DNA from: Hansfordia pulvinata
Lineage: Eukaryota; Ascomycota; Sordariomycetes; Xylariales
Length of the DNA: 64,000 bases
Reading direction: 5' to 3'
Assembly (NCBI GenBank): GCA_006538405.1
Contig: BJKQ01000001.1
Coordinates: forward strand, 3,472,001-3,536,000
This document shows, piece by piece, positions 23,901-34,391 of this stretch (its first letter is position 1; each line of letters starts with the position of its first letter). The notes below the pieces were generated by a model. The model made no database searches, was not told where the DNA came from, and was given only the letters and a program-made list of their open reading frames with translations. The position numbers were made by a program, and so were the translations under genes.

Positions 23901-25666
23901 ATAAATTCATCGAAGACGAAGCGCGTGCGTCCGGAGGTGTTGTTGCCAGAGTGTACTGGACATATGTCAAAGCTGGCAAGCTGAAGTATTGGGCACTAGT
24001 CGTGGCCGTGTTCTCCTTCTCCCGCTTCGCCTCGGTATTCAACTCGTGGTTCCTAAAGGCGTGGGGCGAGGCCTACGAAACGATAGAGGCCTATCAAGAC
24101 TACAAAGTCACGAATGCGGTTTCAAGACTCTTCGAGTCTCTCCCCAACCCTCAAGATGACGTCACACCTTGGCTCGTGGGATATTTCACCATTGGTATCT
24201 TGCTGACCATCATCCACGTCTTGTCACAGGGTGGCTTGCTCCTGATCACGTACATCTCTTCCAAAGTCCTCTTTGAGAAAGTCATGTACCGAGTGAGCAA
24301 CGCCACCTTTCGATTCTACGATGTCACACCGGTCGGCCGTCTCATGAACCGCTTGACGTCAGACATGGGGATGCTGGACGGGGGGGCCCTGGCGCCACTC
24401 AAGGCCGTCGCTTTCGATGCCATCACATGGACCAGCTGTATGGTCGTCATTGCCGCCACGACCCCCATGTTCTTTGCATTTGCCCTTGTCATGACGATTT
24501 GCTTTGCACTGGTCTTCAAGAGATTTCTGCCCGCCTCGCAAAGTCTCAGAAGGCTCGAGATGGTCTCACTGAGTCCTTTGATGTCCAACTTTGGGATTCT
24601 GGTTGACGGCTTGGCTACGGTGAGAGCGTTCAAAGCGCAATCCCACTTTCAAAAGCGCAATATCGAAGTCACCGATGCATTCCAGAAGATGGATCACTTC
24701 TACTGGAGCCTCCAGGCGTGGCTCATGTACCGCTTCGAGGCATTGTCGGCGTTGTCAACCTTTGCTTTGACGACCCTGGCCTTGTATCAAGGGCTGTCGC
24801 CTGGGTTGACCGCATTCGTCCTGACAACGGCGTCGCAGTTTGTGGATGCTACGCACAGGCTCTGTCGGTATTACGGGCAACTGCAGATGGACTTTGTGTC
24901 CGTAGAAAGAGTTGTGGAGCTTTTGGATCTTCCAGAAGAGCCAAGCGGCAACATTGAACCTTCTATCTCTTGGCCATCGCACACAGATGACATCAAGTTC
25001 GAGTCTGTAACCTTGAGATACGACAAACACTTGGACCCGTCGCTGTCCGATGTGACATTTGCGATCCCTGGGGGTTCCACCTGCGCCATCCTTGGTCGAA
25101 CCGGCTCTGGCAAGTCTACGCTGGCCCTGGCGCTCCTAGCAACCATGCATCCGGAACGGGGGCACATCACTGTGGGCAATGTGGACATATCGTCAGTGGA
25201 TGTACACGCTTGGAGGCAGCGCATCAGCTTTGTCGCACAAGACCCGGTTCTCTTCCCTGGAACGCTGCGCGACAACCTGGACCCCCTCGGCGAGTATTCG
25301 GACGCGGCCTGCAATACGGTGTTGCAACGGGTTTTGGGTGCGGATGCGGGCCGTTGGGTGCTCAGCTCGGCCATCGACGCGGGGGGCAAGAATCTCAGCC
25401 AGGGTCAGCGGCAGCTGATTGGCATTGGGCGCGCGGTGTTGAGGCGTAGCCCCATCATCATCCTCGATGAGGCGACGGCCTCCATCGACAAGGAGACGGC
25501 CACCGCCATCCAGGACGTTCTGCGCGATGAGCTGCAACACAGCACGGTCATCACGATTGCCCACCGGATCGAGGCTGTCAAGGGGGCCGACTGGTTTGTC
25601 CGGCTCGACGCGGGCAGGGTTGTTGAAAGCGGACCGGCGCCCGCTACCGGAATGGTATCTCATTGA
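20954..25666 (+). CDS. ABCC-type (MRP/Ybt1-like) full-length ABC transporter
   Basis: Single uninterrupted exon encoding 1570 aa. Several N-terminal hydrophobic segments (about residues 60-240, TMD0-like) precede TMD1-NBD1-TMD2-NBD2. NBD1 has Walker A GRVGTGKT (771), signature LSGGQ (862) and Walker B LLLDDP, with Asp where the catalytic Glu would be. NBD2 has GRTGSGKS (1381), LSQGQ (1481) and IILDEA with the Glu. H-loops are VTHR and IAHR. This one-active-site asymmetry is characteristic of the ABCC subfamily, whose members export conjugates, drugs or bile-acid-like compounds at vacuolar or plasma membranes. Residues about 425-475 form an Asn/Gly/His-rich linker (NGNGTTNHNGNGN) inserted in TMD1, as in several fungal Ybt1-like proteins. 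A second in-frame ATG lies four codons downstream (20966). Substrate cannot be inferred. Confidence 0.95.
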   Translation: MPAAMSSLPHPNGALSHASPSRFPLWDMAPPLLHPESPADSPAALQPLALGRLRLLNHPVGAASRNAAAAADLAATCAIVQAAVAALCLLAFLSRRVVPAGPQWIRPFAQELPPPLPPPPSPCRPARRWAGWASALFLLACLGLLLSTAAAVVLPFDLALAAQPIPWAACLMIIAVGRPLKTPKTLLFVHAVIAANNLTVVLAGAARNGHALLAHSALLATAMASVCVILAMPMRHPDLSIRHPDPDVAEIARPYSPPDSGFRSPEDRITLWQFMTVSWMAPLISRGCIKDLDDGDVWKLPFEFQHTRLHLLFRDLQGSLMRRLLVANGLDLITVTILGVLATLAMLAQPLLLQKLLQSIDRGASHRLESIYWALGIALLRFLAAQNNVLTIWYSRRSYERARGEMLTTIYAKTLSRKSVGLLIEGDESPANGNGTTNHNGNGNSHAIGNGHTTANGHTNHNGSLATETQPLLCGKSKARRKGWGSRVPRPLRTLLTRMRVLRKPEHSAGEKAAKSAAPSASMGKILNLMRGDCYEVAQRFWEADSLVTKPLQLILSFALVWQFLGWSCIVGVAWVLLVQAINAYCVRKLAQRENARRTATDVRLQVTSQFVEAIRHLRWYDWQSKWLGDILKARNKELYFRVITGLWSVAISATNISAGALFPVFSFFAYTFIAKEPLTIDVAFPALQLFAMVEVALKQLPDLVTVWINAYVAMGRLNAFMNEPDKEEGHGGEITDIAFENASFSWPSNQRQALRDINIKFSNGLSVVCGRVGTGKTALLQAVLGELDQRKGGCVLPNEMVGYCAQSPWLQNMNIRDNILFNFPMDPVRYKQVIDACALTVDLSQFKYGDLTNIGENGIGLSGGQKARVALARAVYSKSRILLLDDPLAALDHHTAQSIVRKLLQGPLVKDRVVVLVTHRVDLVTHLATQVIEVSDKTARILEHEQIKQRAGLLAHELEAQRTSDDEIHATSEEQDAAAVPDKFIEDEARASGGVVARVYWTYVKAGKLKYWALVVAVFSFSRFASVFNSWFLKAWGEAYETIEAYQDYKVTNAVSRLFESLPNPQDDVTPWLVGYFTIGILLTIIHVLSQGGLLLITYISSKVLFEKVMYRVSNATFRFYDVTPVGRLMNRLTSDMGMLDGGALAPLKAVAFDAITWTSCMVVIAATTPMFFAFALVMTICFALVFKRFLPASQSLRRLEMVSLSPLMSNFGILVDGLATVRAFKAQSHFQKRNIEVTDAFQKMDHFYWSLQAWLMYRFEALSALSTFALTTLALYQGLSPGLTAFVLTTASQFVDATHRLCRYYGQLQMDFVSVERVVELLDLPEEPSGNIEPSISWPSHTDDIKFESVTLRYDKHLDPSLSDVTFAIPGGSTCAILGRTGSGKSTLALALLATMHPERGHITVGNVDISSVDVHAWRQRISFVAQDPVLFPGTLRDNLDPLGEYSDAACNTVLQRVLGADAGRWVLSSAIDAGGKNLSQGQRQLIGIGRAVLRRSPIIILDEATASIDKETATAIQDVLRDELQHSTVITIAHRIEAVKGADWFVRLDAGRVVESGPAPATGMVSH

Positions 25667-28600
25667 TGCAGTGAGATGTTGTGAGCCGCAGTTGGTGCCT
25701 TTTGACCATTTCTCTTCCTCTTCTTCCTTTTCTTTTTCTTCTCTTCTTGTGAATGGGTAGGGTGAAAAGGGGATTCGACGATTGGTGCTGGAGGTCATGA
25801 TTGCGTTGCTCCGTCGGGAAGCTGGCAAGTGAAAAGCTCCGAGTAGATGACAAAAGTAGATAGGCAAGGCGCTGGTTGGCAGACTGGTTATAATAGATGA
25901 ACAGACAAAATGGGGCCGGTCAAGGGCATGGCGGCCACTTTGTGTAGGACGAGCGAGGCGTTGCATCGCGGCTGTGGCTTTGAACTCATGGTGTCCAGTC
26001 TCGAAAATCACGGCTCTCCTTTGCGTGGTATATTTTGGACCGCCGGAGCTGCTATGGGCACGACCACTTTCTCTTATTACTGGAGAGACGACCGGAGGTT
26101 CTTGTTGTACTGCGGGCCGGGCGTCAGCGTTGCTTGGCCGAGCACCACCGCAATGATATTCGTGCCGCCCCTGTATGGGCCCCTTGTCAAGACCCAAACC
26201 CGAACACGTGTACCTAAGTGTCGTGTACGAGTGGAAGTGTACTAATGAAACTGATCAAAACGAAAGCTTGACTGAAACTGACGAGAATCGTCCCCATGGT
26301 GCGGGTGGGGCGCAGGGACAGGCAGGAAACCTATGCGAAGCAAGGAGTTGCCTGTCTTTACCTTTACTCGTAGTAGTGCTTTACAATTCGGGTTCGCAAT
26401 AGAGTTCTGCCCCAGCCACCCTAGCGGGAGGTCTGTAATGATCACGGTGCAGCGGCGAGATACACGTACATCCTATGTGTGGTAGGTTTAAGGTCACGCA
26501 GGACGCGAGAGTTGGGAGGCTCACCAGTCTACCCAGAACGCTCAAACAGACCAGATTTGGGACGGGGAAGATGAGGAGTACGAGTACCGGACGTCCTTTT
26601 CGTAATGTGATTCCGTTTCGGGGCTAGCCTGCGAGTGATGAGTGATCCAGCGCTCTGCTGCTGACTGCCCGGGGTTATTTGCAGAGTGCAGCTGGACTAT
26701 CAGGGCGCCGTCGCATTACCTATCGCTTCCCTTATTACGCGTACCTACTCGTACGGAGTAGACCGCAGGGAGGAAGGAGGTGTGGTCTTGACCTCCCCCT
26801 GTCCCCACTTTGGGACTATCAGGGCCCTGATAATTCTCCTTCGACTGGGGGACGCGTCTCGTAGGTGTTACTCAGGGCGCGACGGATATCGTAGGGACGA
26901 GCACGGTACTTTGTGCGTGCAGGGATTCCTGGCTCACCGTGGGTCTACGCGTAGCTAGGAAGAGGGCATGTATTGACCGAAAGTGATCGAAAGACCTACC
27001 TTAGGTAGAAACGAACAGGGGCATGCATTCATTGCGTGCGTGCGGCAACCGAGATGTGTGATTGCAAACCTTACCTTATTACCTACCTCAGATTCATGAG
27101 TACGAGTATAGAGCTGTGATGGTGCGTCGTGCCATGCGATGATTGGAAGAAAGGAAGATCCAATGGGAGGCGGGCGGGGGTCCTGAAGAACTGTCGGCAG
27201 CAAGCCGGAAAAGTCGGTCGCACGACAGAAATGACAGCCCCTTGAGTGGCAGTCGTATTGTATTGCGGAGCACCAGCGGGTTCATCAGCTTGGCCCTTCA
27301 CGAGAGCCCAGCACGTGCCCAGCCCAGCACGACGGTGGGGCCGTTGTTTGTAAGAGAGAGACGAGACAGGCGTGACAGATCCCTCAAAATGAGGACGAGG
27401 GCGAGGGTATCTCATCTACTCGAGGTTGTGTCAGCAGTTTGGGGTTCAAGGAAAGTGAAGTGCCGGGCTGCCTGGTACCAAAGTTTCCAGTTCGTGCCTT
27501 CCTTTTACCTTATGTACCTTACCTGATGTACCTTACTTTCGTTATGTACCTGAAGCGAACAACATTCAATTGAACAAAGCTGGGCGCAGATGCGCACCTG
27601 CTGCATGCGGCCGAAGCCTGATGGGAAGTTTGGCAGGCGGGATGATGTAGCTTCCACGTCCGGAAATCTTCCCAGTCCTCGCCTTCAATTGATTGCTACC
27701 ACCCAGTTCGAGTATCAGGAGCCCCCACCCAGAGTCCCGCGGTCTGTCGATGGAAGTGCCGGGTTCATGCAGGTACATTAGGTACTCGTCATGGCTTGTC
27801 TACCTAATAGGTGCGTGGTAGGTACTGGCGATGGAGGGGTTTCAATGACTCCCGGCCTGTCGTGTGTTATTAGGTTCCTAGGAGGAGGTTCTCGAAGCAT
27901 GTCTCGGCTAAACATCTGGAGATGGTGGGCAAGACGCGTTCGCGATCCAGGGTGGCGGCCTGGGAGGGGTACGAGTCAGTTACCTAGGTATTCGTACGCG
28001 TCCCCCGATATTGGAAGTATCCCTGGGAGACGAGACGCACGTATCTCGTTAGGTACATGCTAATGATCTATGGATGGTCTCCTCCCCCCGGCCGTCGTCG
28101 TCTGCGAGTTACTGGTAATGGAAGATTCTTCATGCAGCCCAGGGGTTGGTGGGGTGGGGGATCTTTGATTTTGCGTCAATCGTTTCTCCTATCCAGGGGG
28201 CGGTATCTGTTCGGGAGTGGAGGGGGGGGGGGGGGGGGGCTCGCGTTGATGCGGAGAAAGGCACTGACAAGGAAGGTTTAGCTTAGCTTAGCTAGAGCAA
28301 GGTTTGCGCGGATACCACCAATTCCCAGGGTCGCGCCGCTCAGTCCAGGATACCTCGGAGTTCCTTGTACTCCTCCAACAAAAGGTGATTAATCTGCTTT
28401 TTAACCAAGACTAAAAAATCAAACCGCGCTAAAGGGCCGGCCGTTACGTGGTTAATGGAGGATTAAATACCGACAGCCCCCCGGTAGTAACCCCCCTCGT
28501 AAACCATCCCTCGTCCTACCTGTGCTGCGCTGGTGACTGACCCGATCCTCTTTATTCGGGCTTGTTATTTATCCCCCTATCGTTCATTATCACCAGATCC

Positions 28601-29559
28601 CCTTGCTTGCGTGCGCCTGCGCCCGCGCCCACTTGTACGCCCGCGCCCGTGCTCGCACATTACTCGCGCAGCCCCTACGGCAGCCAGGTTCACGAATACC
28701 GAAGTGGAGGCACGCCACGGCTTACACGTTGCCGTTCGTTAACTTCCTATTCAGCTAACACCACATTAGCTACTGTGGCAAGCTATCCGCGAGTGCCACT
28801 CGCCGTCCTGCGCCAGCCAGCCAAGTCTCCGGCTGGTCACCCTCCCTATACCAAAGAAGCGGACTGGAGTCTGCTGCCGGCACATTCCTCTCTGTATTCC
28901 ATCTGGTCTCGGCTGTCTGATTCCCATAACCAGAAGGGATCACATAAGATCAGAAGTCGCCGGGTCCCGTCGTGCCCGCCTCAGCTCGAGTGAGAGGAGG
29001 GCTCGACGACGCCAACGCCGACCGACGATCGGCCCCGCCACGTCTCCGTCCCCAGACCGGGAAGGAACAACCACCTCACGGCGTCCCTGCCCAAACTACA
29101 ACTACCTTGGGTACACTTGAAGTCAAGTTCCATTCGTTTCCCGGACCTGCACGCGACCTTACCGCAGGTTACACAAGGTACATGACAGAGTGCTCGAACG
29201 ACTGCAACGCCGGCCTGCAGCCTGCATAGAGTCACGATCCCTTCTTTTCAGGCGCCGGCGCATTGGACAAGACAGACCCAGGGTCGGCCTGTCTGCTTCA
29301 AGCATACCTGCACGCCGCCCAGCCACGCCCGCTCTATCTGATTTGTCAGGCGTCGTTTTCTCCTCAGCTGTTCAGTCAGTCCGACGCAGAGACGCTCCCT
29401 CACGAACCCGGGGTGCACCACGCGTTCTAGCCACACGCCCGTTGCCGGCCCGAGGACGACGCCGCTCATCCCAAGCCCGGGCACGGCGCGTACCCGGCTT
29501 ACCCAGTCTCGCCAACCGGCCTTCCCCCTGCAGCCCCCGCCTGCCGCGGCTTGACCCCG
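25667..29559. other. Long spacer with poly-G tract and an AT-rich patch
   Basis: No gene supported in nearly 3.9 kb. Frames on both strands are short or shadow-like; a long reverse frame at 25.2-26.2 kb is antisense to the end of the ABC gene. The stretch at 28370-28480 (TTTTTAACCAAGACTAAAAA and neighbours) is distinctly AT-richer than its surroundings and could be a decayed mobile element, though no ORF or terminal repeat is visible. There is a poly-G run at 28222-28239 and TACGAGTA motifs at 26578, 26743, 27099 and 27968. The right end should hold the zinc-finger gene promoter. Confidence 0.5.
28222..28239. repeat. Poly-G homopolymer, 18 nt
   Basis: Uninterrupted G run between GTGGA and CTCGCG in non-coding sequence. 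Confidence 0.9.
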
Positions 29560-32500
29560 ATGGCCTCGCCAACAGGACCAACGGCGGCCGCCGCGCCCGT
29601 GGCCGACCAGTCGGCGCAAAACTCGGTCCAGTCCCTGACTCCCGTCTCGGCCGTGCCCTCCGCTGGTAAGCCTGAGGGCGGCAGTGATGGTCTCCCTCTG
29701 GAGAAGAGCAACGCAGAACACAAACCGCCCACGGCGCCCCAGCAAGGAGACGGCGCGAAAGAGCAGCCACCGCCCCCTGCCGCCGCCGCCGCCGCCGCCG
29801 CCGCCCTCACCGCCAATGGTGGCGGCCGTCCCGAACCCAGCCAGTCTCTTGCACCCCCTCCCCCTCCCGCAGCCATGGCTGCCAGAGGTCCCTCTCCCAC
29901 GGGGCGCCCGCTGTCTCTGTCGATCCCCGGCCAGCAACCGCCTGGCCAACAGCACGGGCCGGTGTCCGCCTCTCCGTCACAGCCAGGGAGCTCGGCTGGC
30001 CCCCCGAGCGGACAGACTGCGCACATGGCCCCGTCGCCTCACATGATGCCCTCGCCTCATATGGTACAATCTCCCCATATGGCCCAGTCCCCGGCAGTGT
30101 CGAACGCTGGAACGGTCATGTCTGCGAGGTCCTCGCCGCACATCCAGCAGCCCCATCAGTTCCAGCAGCAACACCGCCCTCAATTCCAGCAGCAACACCC
30201 TCCGCCGCATCACTTGCAACAGCACCCACCTCCTCCGCATCATCAGCAGCAGCACCCGCACCAGGTCCCGCATCAGCAACTTCGTCAACACCCCCAGCAA
30301 CACCACCAGCCGCCACCGCAACATACACAGCACTTCCAACAGCACGGGCAGCAGCCCCACGCCAACTGGGACCCGGCGATGGCAAGGTTCCGATCGTCGA
30401 GCCCCCTGGGGCGTACACGCGTGCGCACCCCGGTCAGCAGGGCCCCCGTGATGGCTTCGCCAGTCCCAACCGCGAGTACTTCAGGGACACCAAGTTCAAT
30501 GATGACAAGGCTCGACTCACCCATGCTGTTCAGCAGTCAGTCCCCGAAGCTGTGAGGCAAGTGACACGAGATCACTGGGAGAAGATGCTGCTTGGGTCCG
30601 AGTTTCATCAAGCGTTCGTGGTAAGTGTAGAATTGGCGTGACTTGAGATGCGTTTTTGTTCGTTTTTCTCTTCCGCACCTCATGACAAAGCTTCTTCACC
30701 TGCCCTTTCTTTTTCCTTTTCTTCTTTTTACAGGGCTTGTGGACAGAACAACCCCTCTCAACTCTGCTCATTACTCCTCAAGCAAGAGTGAGGGCTGTGT
30801 GAAGATGGTGTCTGCAAACACACAGAGGTGCCCAGTTGGTGCCATGGTGAAGGCCACTACCCCACCACCCTGCATTGAATCGCCAGCTACATACCTACTT
30901 TCCAGAGCTGTGGTTGCATGTTCTCTATTGAGCTACTTCCTGTTGTACATTCATACAGTGGCTTTTCACCAGGCTTTCTCACCTCCCCTTTCTTCACCAC
31001 CACTACCACCGCCTTTATTATCACTGACTAACCCTGCCAACAGCTGAACGCAGCCATCCATCACACAGAAGGGGCCACTACGCGTCGTGCCTTCAAGGAC
31101 TTTGGTGGCAAGATGGTACACGAAGCTAAGCATGAGATCATGGCTCATTTCAGGGCAGCAGACTTTGATGAAATGGCGGATGGCATTCTCTCGAAATGCA
31201 GCGACACGTTCCTCGACAAGGCCATGCACAAACGCCTCCAAACAATCGGTGCCCAATCTCTAATCAACGCCCTGGCCCGAGCCGAGCGTCTGGGCTACGA
31301 GGAGAGTGATATTGGCGGGATGGGCGCTTCAAGAGCAGCCATGCCAGCACAGGCCGCTCCTCCCGGCCCTCGGCCTGCCAATGGCCAGTATCTTGGGCAC
31401 AATCAGAAACAGCCAACGAGCCAGAACGCCTCAAATTTGCAGTGCCAACTTTGCTGGCGGAGATTCTCGCAGGTTGCTCCATACGAATATGTACGTCTCC
31501 TCTTCATCTTTACGGTGCTTTACTGACACATCATACCACAGCACGTCCAGAAACAGGCTTGCACCAAGGAGCCACCCAGTCAAGCCGGTTTCCCTTTCTC
31601 TTGTGCTGACTGTGGCACCGGATTTATCACCAAGGTCGGCCAGCAATACGTGAGTCTCGATTCGCCATCATGACTTCGTCCGTGCTAACTTCGCGATAGC
31701 ACTCAGCAAACAATGTCTGCGGTAGCCATGGCACTGCCCCGGCCACGCCGAAGCAGTCTGCCACTCCGAACGCCCCGAGTACCCAGCCTGTCCAGTTTCA
31801 AGCTATCAATCGGACACCTGCCGCTGCCGCCCCTTTGCCGCCCGTGATCCAATATTCGACGCCTCAGCAGAAGCAGCCAGCATCTCCTTCGGAGCCCCCG
31901 AGCTCCAACACTTTGAACCAAGACCCTTACGCCCACTTGACGGCAGAGTCGCTGGGCAGACTGAACGATGACCTCCGCAAGGCTGAGATCTCCTGGACGA
32001 CAAGATTTCAGGAGGCTGAACTCATTGCAGACCCGGCAGAGAAGAAACTCAAGCTTGAGGGGTTGCACAACAGTTTCAGCACCAAACAGAGCATCATTCG
32101 CAAGAAGTACGGTGTGCGATTACGCGCCCGTCGTACCAGGGCTGAAATCGACTCAGAGCGCCAGCGCATGGGGTTCAAACACCCGCTGTCGAGCTCTCAG
32201 GCGGATACACCAACTGCCAAGCGCCAGCGCACCGAGCCCGCGCTATCGCAAGCAACGCCGCAGCAGAAGCAGAATGGTGACGAGGAGCCCCCGGTTTCAC
32301 CTTCCAAGTATGCCTCGTCCGGTCTTGGCCAGGCGCAAGATGCCCCCGCAGCCTTATCGGACCCGACTCGCCCGGCCCCTACGCCATCACCGGGGCAGAC
32401 GCAGTCCGTGACACAGGAACAGACACAGACACAGACGCAGACGCAAACGCAGCCCACAGCTACCATGGATGACGAACCAACGCAGCTCTCGGCAAGTGAT

Positions 32501-32875
32501 GAGGCTGATGAACCTGAGGAGCCCACCCAAGCACCGGCGCCCCTGGAATCACCTCCCGCAAACAGCCTTTCCTCGCTTCAGCGGAAAGGATACCGAGTCT
32601 CCTCGCACGTCTCGCACCCAATGCCAGCTTTGACGCCTGAAGGGGACGACTCGGCCAGCACTTCGTCCCCTAGTACCCAGGACCAAGCTTCAGGCCCGGG
32701 GGCCCAGCCTATGGACGTCGACAAAGAAGGCGACGATTCCGAGTCCAGCGACGACGACTCATCAGATGACGATGGCGACGAGGGTATCCCGGCGTCCCTG
32801 CCTTCGGGCCCAGAGCCCAGGCAGCCACTCCTCAGAAAGGTTTTACGGGCTGATAGTCACGGAACGCGATGTTGA
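29560..32875 (+). CDS. Fungal nuclear protein with two C2HC zinc fingers (apparent frameshift in exon 1)
   Basis: Exons 29560-30620, 31044-31490, 31542-31649 and 31700-32875. The N-terminus is Pro/Gln/His/Ala-rich, then a conserved helical block runs across the first intron (NREYFRDTKFNDDKARL, VTRDHWEKMLLGSEFHQAF, then LNAAIHHTEGATTRRAFKD and ALARAERLGYEESD). Two tandem fingers follow: CQLCWRRF with H and C partners, and CADCGTGF with H and C partners, each split by a short phase-0 intron just before its His. The C-terminal part has a basic helical region (KKYGVRLRARRTRAEIDSE), (QT)n repeats and an acidic SSDDDSSDDDGDE tract. In exon 1 the frame shifts at about 30402-30411 (CCCCC then GGGG); exon 1 is 1061 nt, one base short of phase 0. 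The architecture occurs widely in filamentous ascomycetes, but I know no assigned function; a transcription-related role is inference. The last codons may be extended by an unrecognised intron. Confidence 0.72.
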
Positions 32876-33678
32876 ATGCATAACTGCCAACATTTTCTAC
32901 AAGTTGCCTCTCTCAAGAGGGTTTCTTTCACATTTGCTTCTCAGGTGGGATGATAGCGCCACTGGATGGGTTGAGACGCAAGAGCACACTTGATTGACTC
33001 GTATGGCGAGGACAACGGAAGGATGGGGAAGTTGGCGTGATATGGTGCTCAGGCGTGCTCAGGACAAAGGGTCCACAAGGACAGGTGGTCTTTTCCAGTA
33101 CATATCTTTTGCTATTTACAAGGCACGGCTGGGTTGAAGGTTGAAGGATCCTCGTGGTTCGCCATTGTTGCTTTCAGGACGAACAGTTGCCTCGGCAACC
33201 CAGTCTGGAATACTGTCCCGTGCCGCGGGCTAAGGACTATCTATTCATGTGACGATTGAGGTTTGCCGCCTCAACTCTTTCTCCGTTGATTTTCAGAGGT
33301 TCGGGGCCGATTCGTCTGATGCTATGAATCCAAGATGAAGAAGGGGGCCAGCAGGCGCTGCCTCGTTGAGTTTGCTGCATATGCTGCATATATCGAAGTC
33401 ATTCCCGCCGCAACTTGCGCAACCTTATCATGAACGCACAACCGTATCCGCTGTGAAAGTTCAACGTTCTCTCTCATTACGAATAGGTCTCGCCCGAGGT
33501 CATGGCACAGATCGGACTGCAACGGAGACAAACTGTTAGTAGTTACGATGGGGCTGCTTGTGAGTGAGCCAGGCAGCCTAGCTTACCCCCCCAGGCGCAG
33601 GAGGAGGAGCTGTGCGGGGCTTTGTTAACGCAAGTCGCGGGATGGAATCTCGGGTGCTGCATCGTTGCGAGTCATCAG

Positions 33679-33695
33679 CCCCCCCCCCCCCCCCC
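33679..33695. repeat. Poly-C homopolymer, 17 nt
   Basis: Uninterrupted C run between ATCAG and TTCCTC, non-coding. Confidence 0.9.
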
Positions 33696-34368
33696 TTCCT
33701 CTGCGACGCGGCCGAGCGAGGGTTCCGCGCGCCACGTTGGGAGGGTGGTCGCTCGCTTTTGTCCGTGTGCGCGTCAGGCGGTCTTTCGGTCGCACGAGCT
33801 TGGATGGCGAGCTTACAAGGGACGAGAATGGATTGCACGTGAGATAGGGGGAGGAGGCTACAGGTTTCTTCTTCTTCTTCGCCTCCTTTTTTGTTCGTTT
33901 TTTTGGTAGAAAAAAAAAGATCTATTCCAGCGTAAGCTGAGGGTCTGACGGCAGGGCAGCTTGTCCCCGCTCGCTTGCCCGCTTGCCCGCTTGCCCGCTC
34001 GCCTCGTGAGAGTGCTGGGGTGTTGCCGCTCCGGATCGAGAAGGCTGGCAACGAAGTTGGTGCTCTGTCATCTCACTTTTGGGTTTGTAGGATGGGGGGA
34101 TTGGGGGGGGGGGGTCAAGTGGGTGGGTAACACCAGGCTTTCCAGCTAAGCTTAGGCGGAGGGGGGTTTTCAAGCTTTTCGAGACTGTTATCAAGGGCGT
34201 CTTTGGGGGGGAGGGGAGGAGGAGGGTGGCAAGGATGATACTACCCCGGGGAGGGTCGGCGATCTAGATGGCCGCAGCTCGTCTCTCTCGCTGTCCGGCT
34301 GGCGGCATACGAGCACATCTCTGCTCACGGGTTACATTGGGGAATATGTGTTATCCGGGGGTAAGAAA

Positions 34369-34391
34369 GGGGGGGGGGGGGGGGGGGGGGG
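34369..34391. repeat. Poly-G homopolymer, 23 nt
   Basis: Uninterrupted G run between AAGAAA and CACATGG, non-coding. Confidence 0.9.

Noticed and set aside
25193..26197. 334-residue reverse frame
   Set aside because: Half of it is antisense to the second nucleotide-binding domain of the ABC transporter, and it has no domain; a shadow of GC-rich coding sequence.
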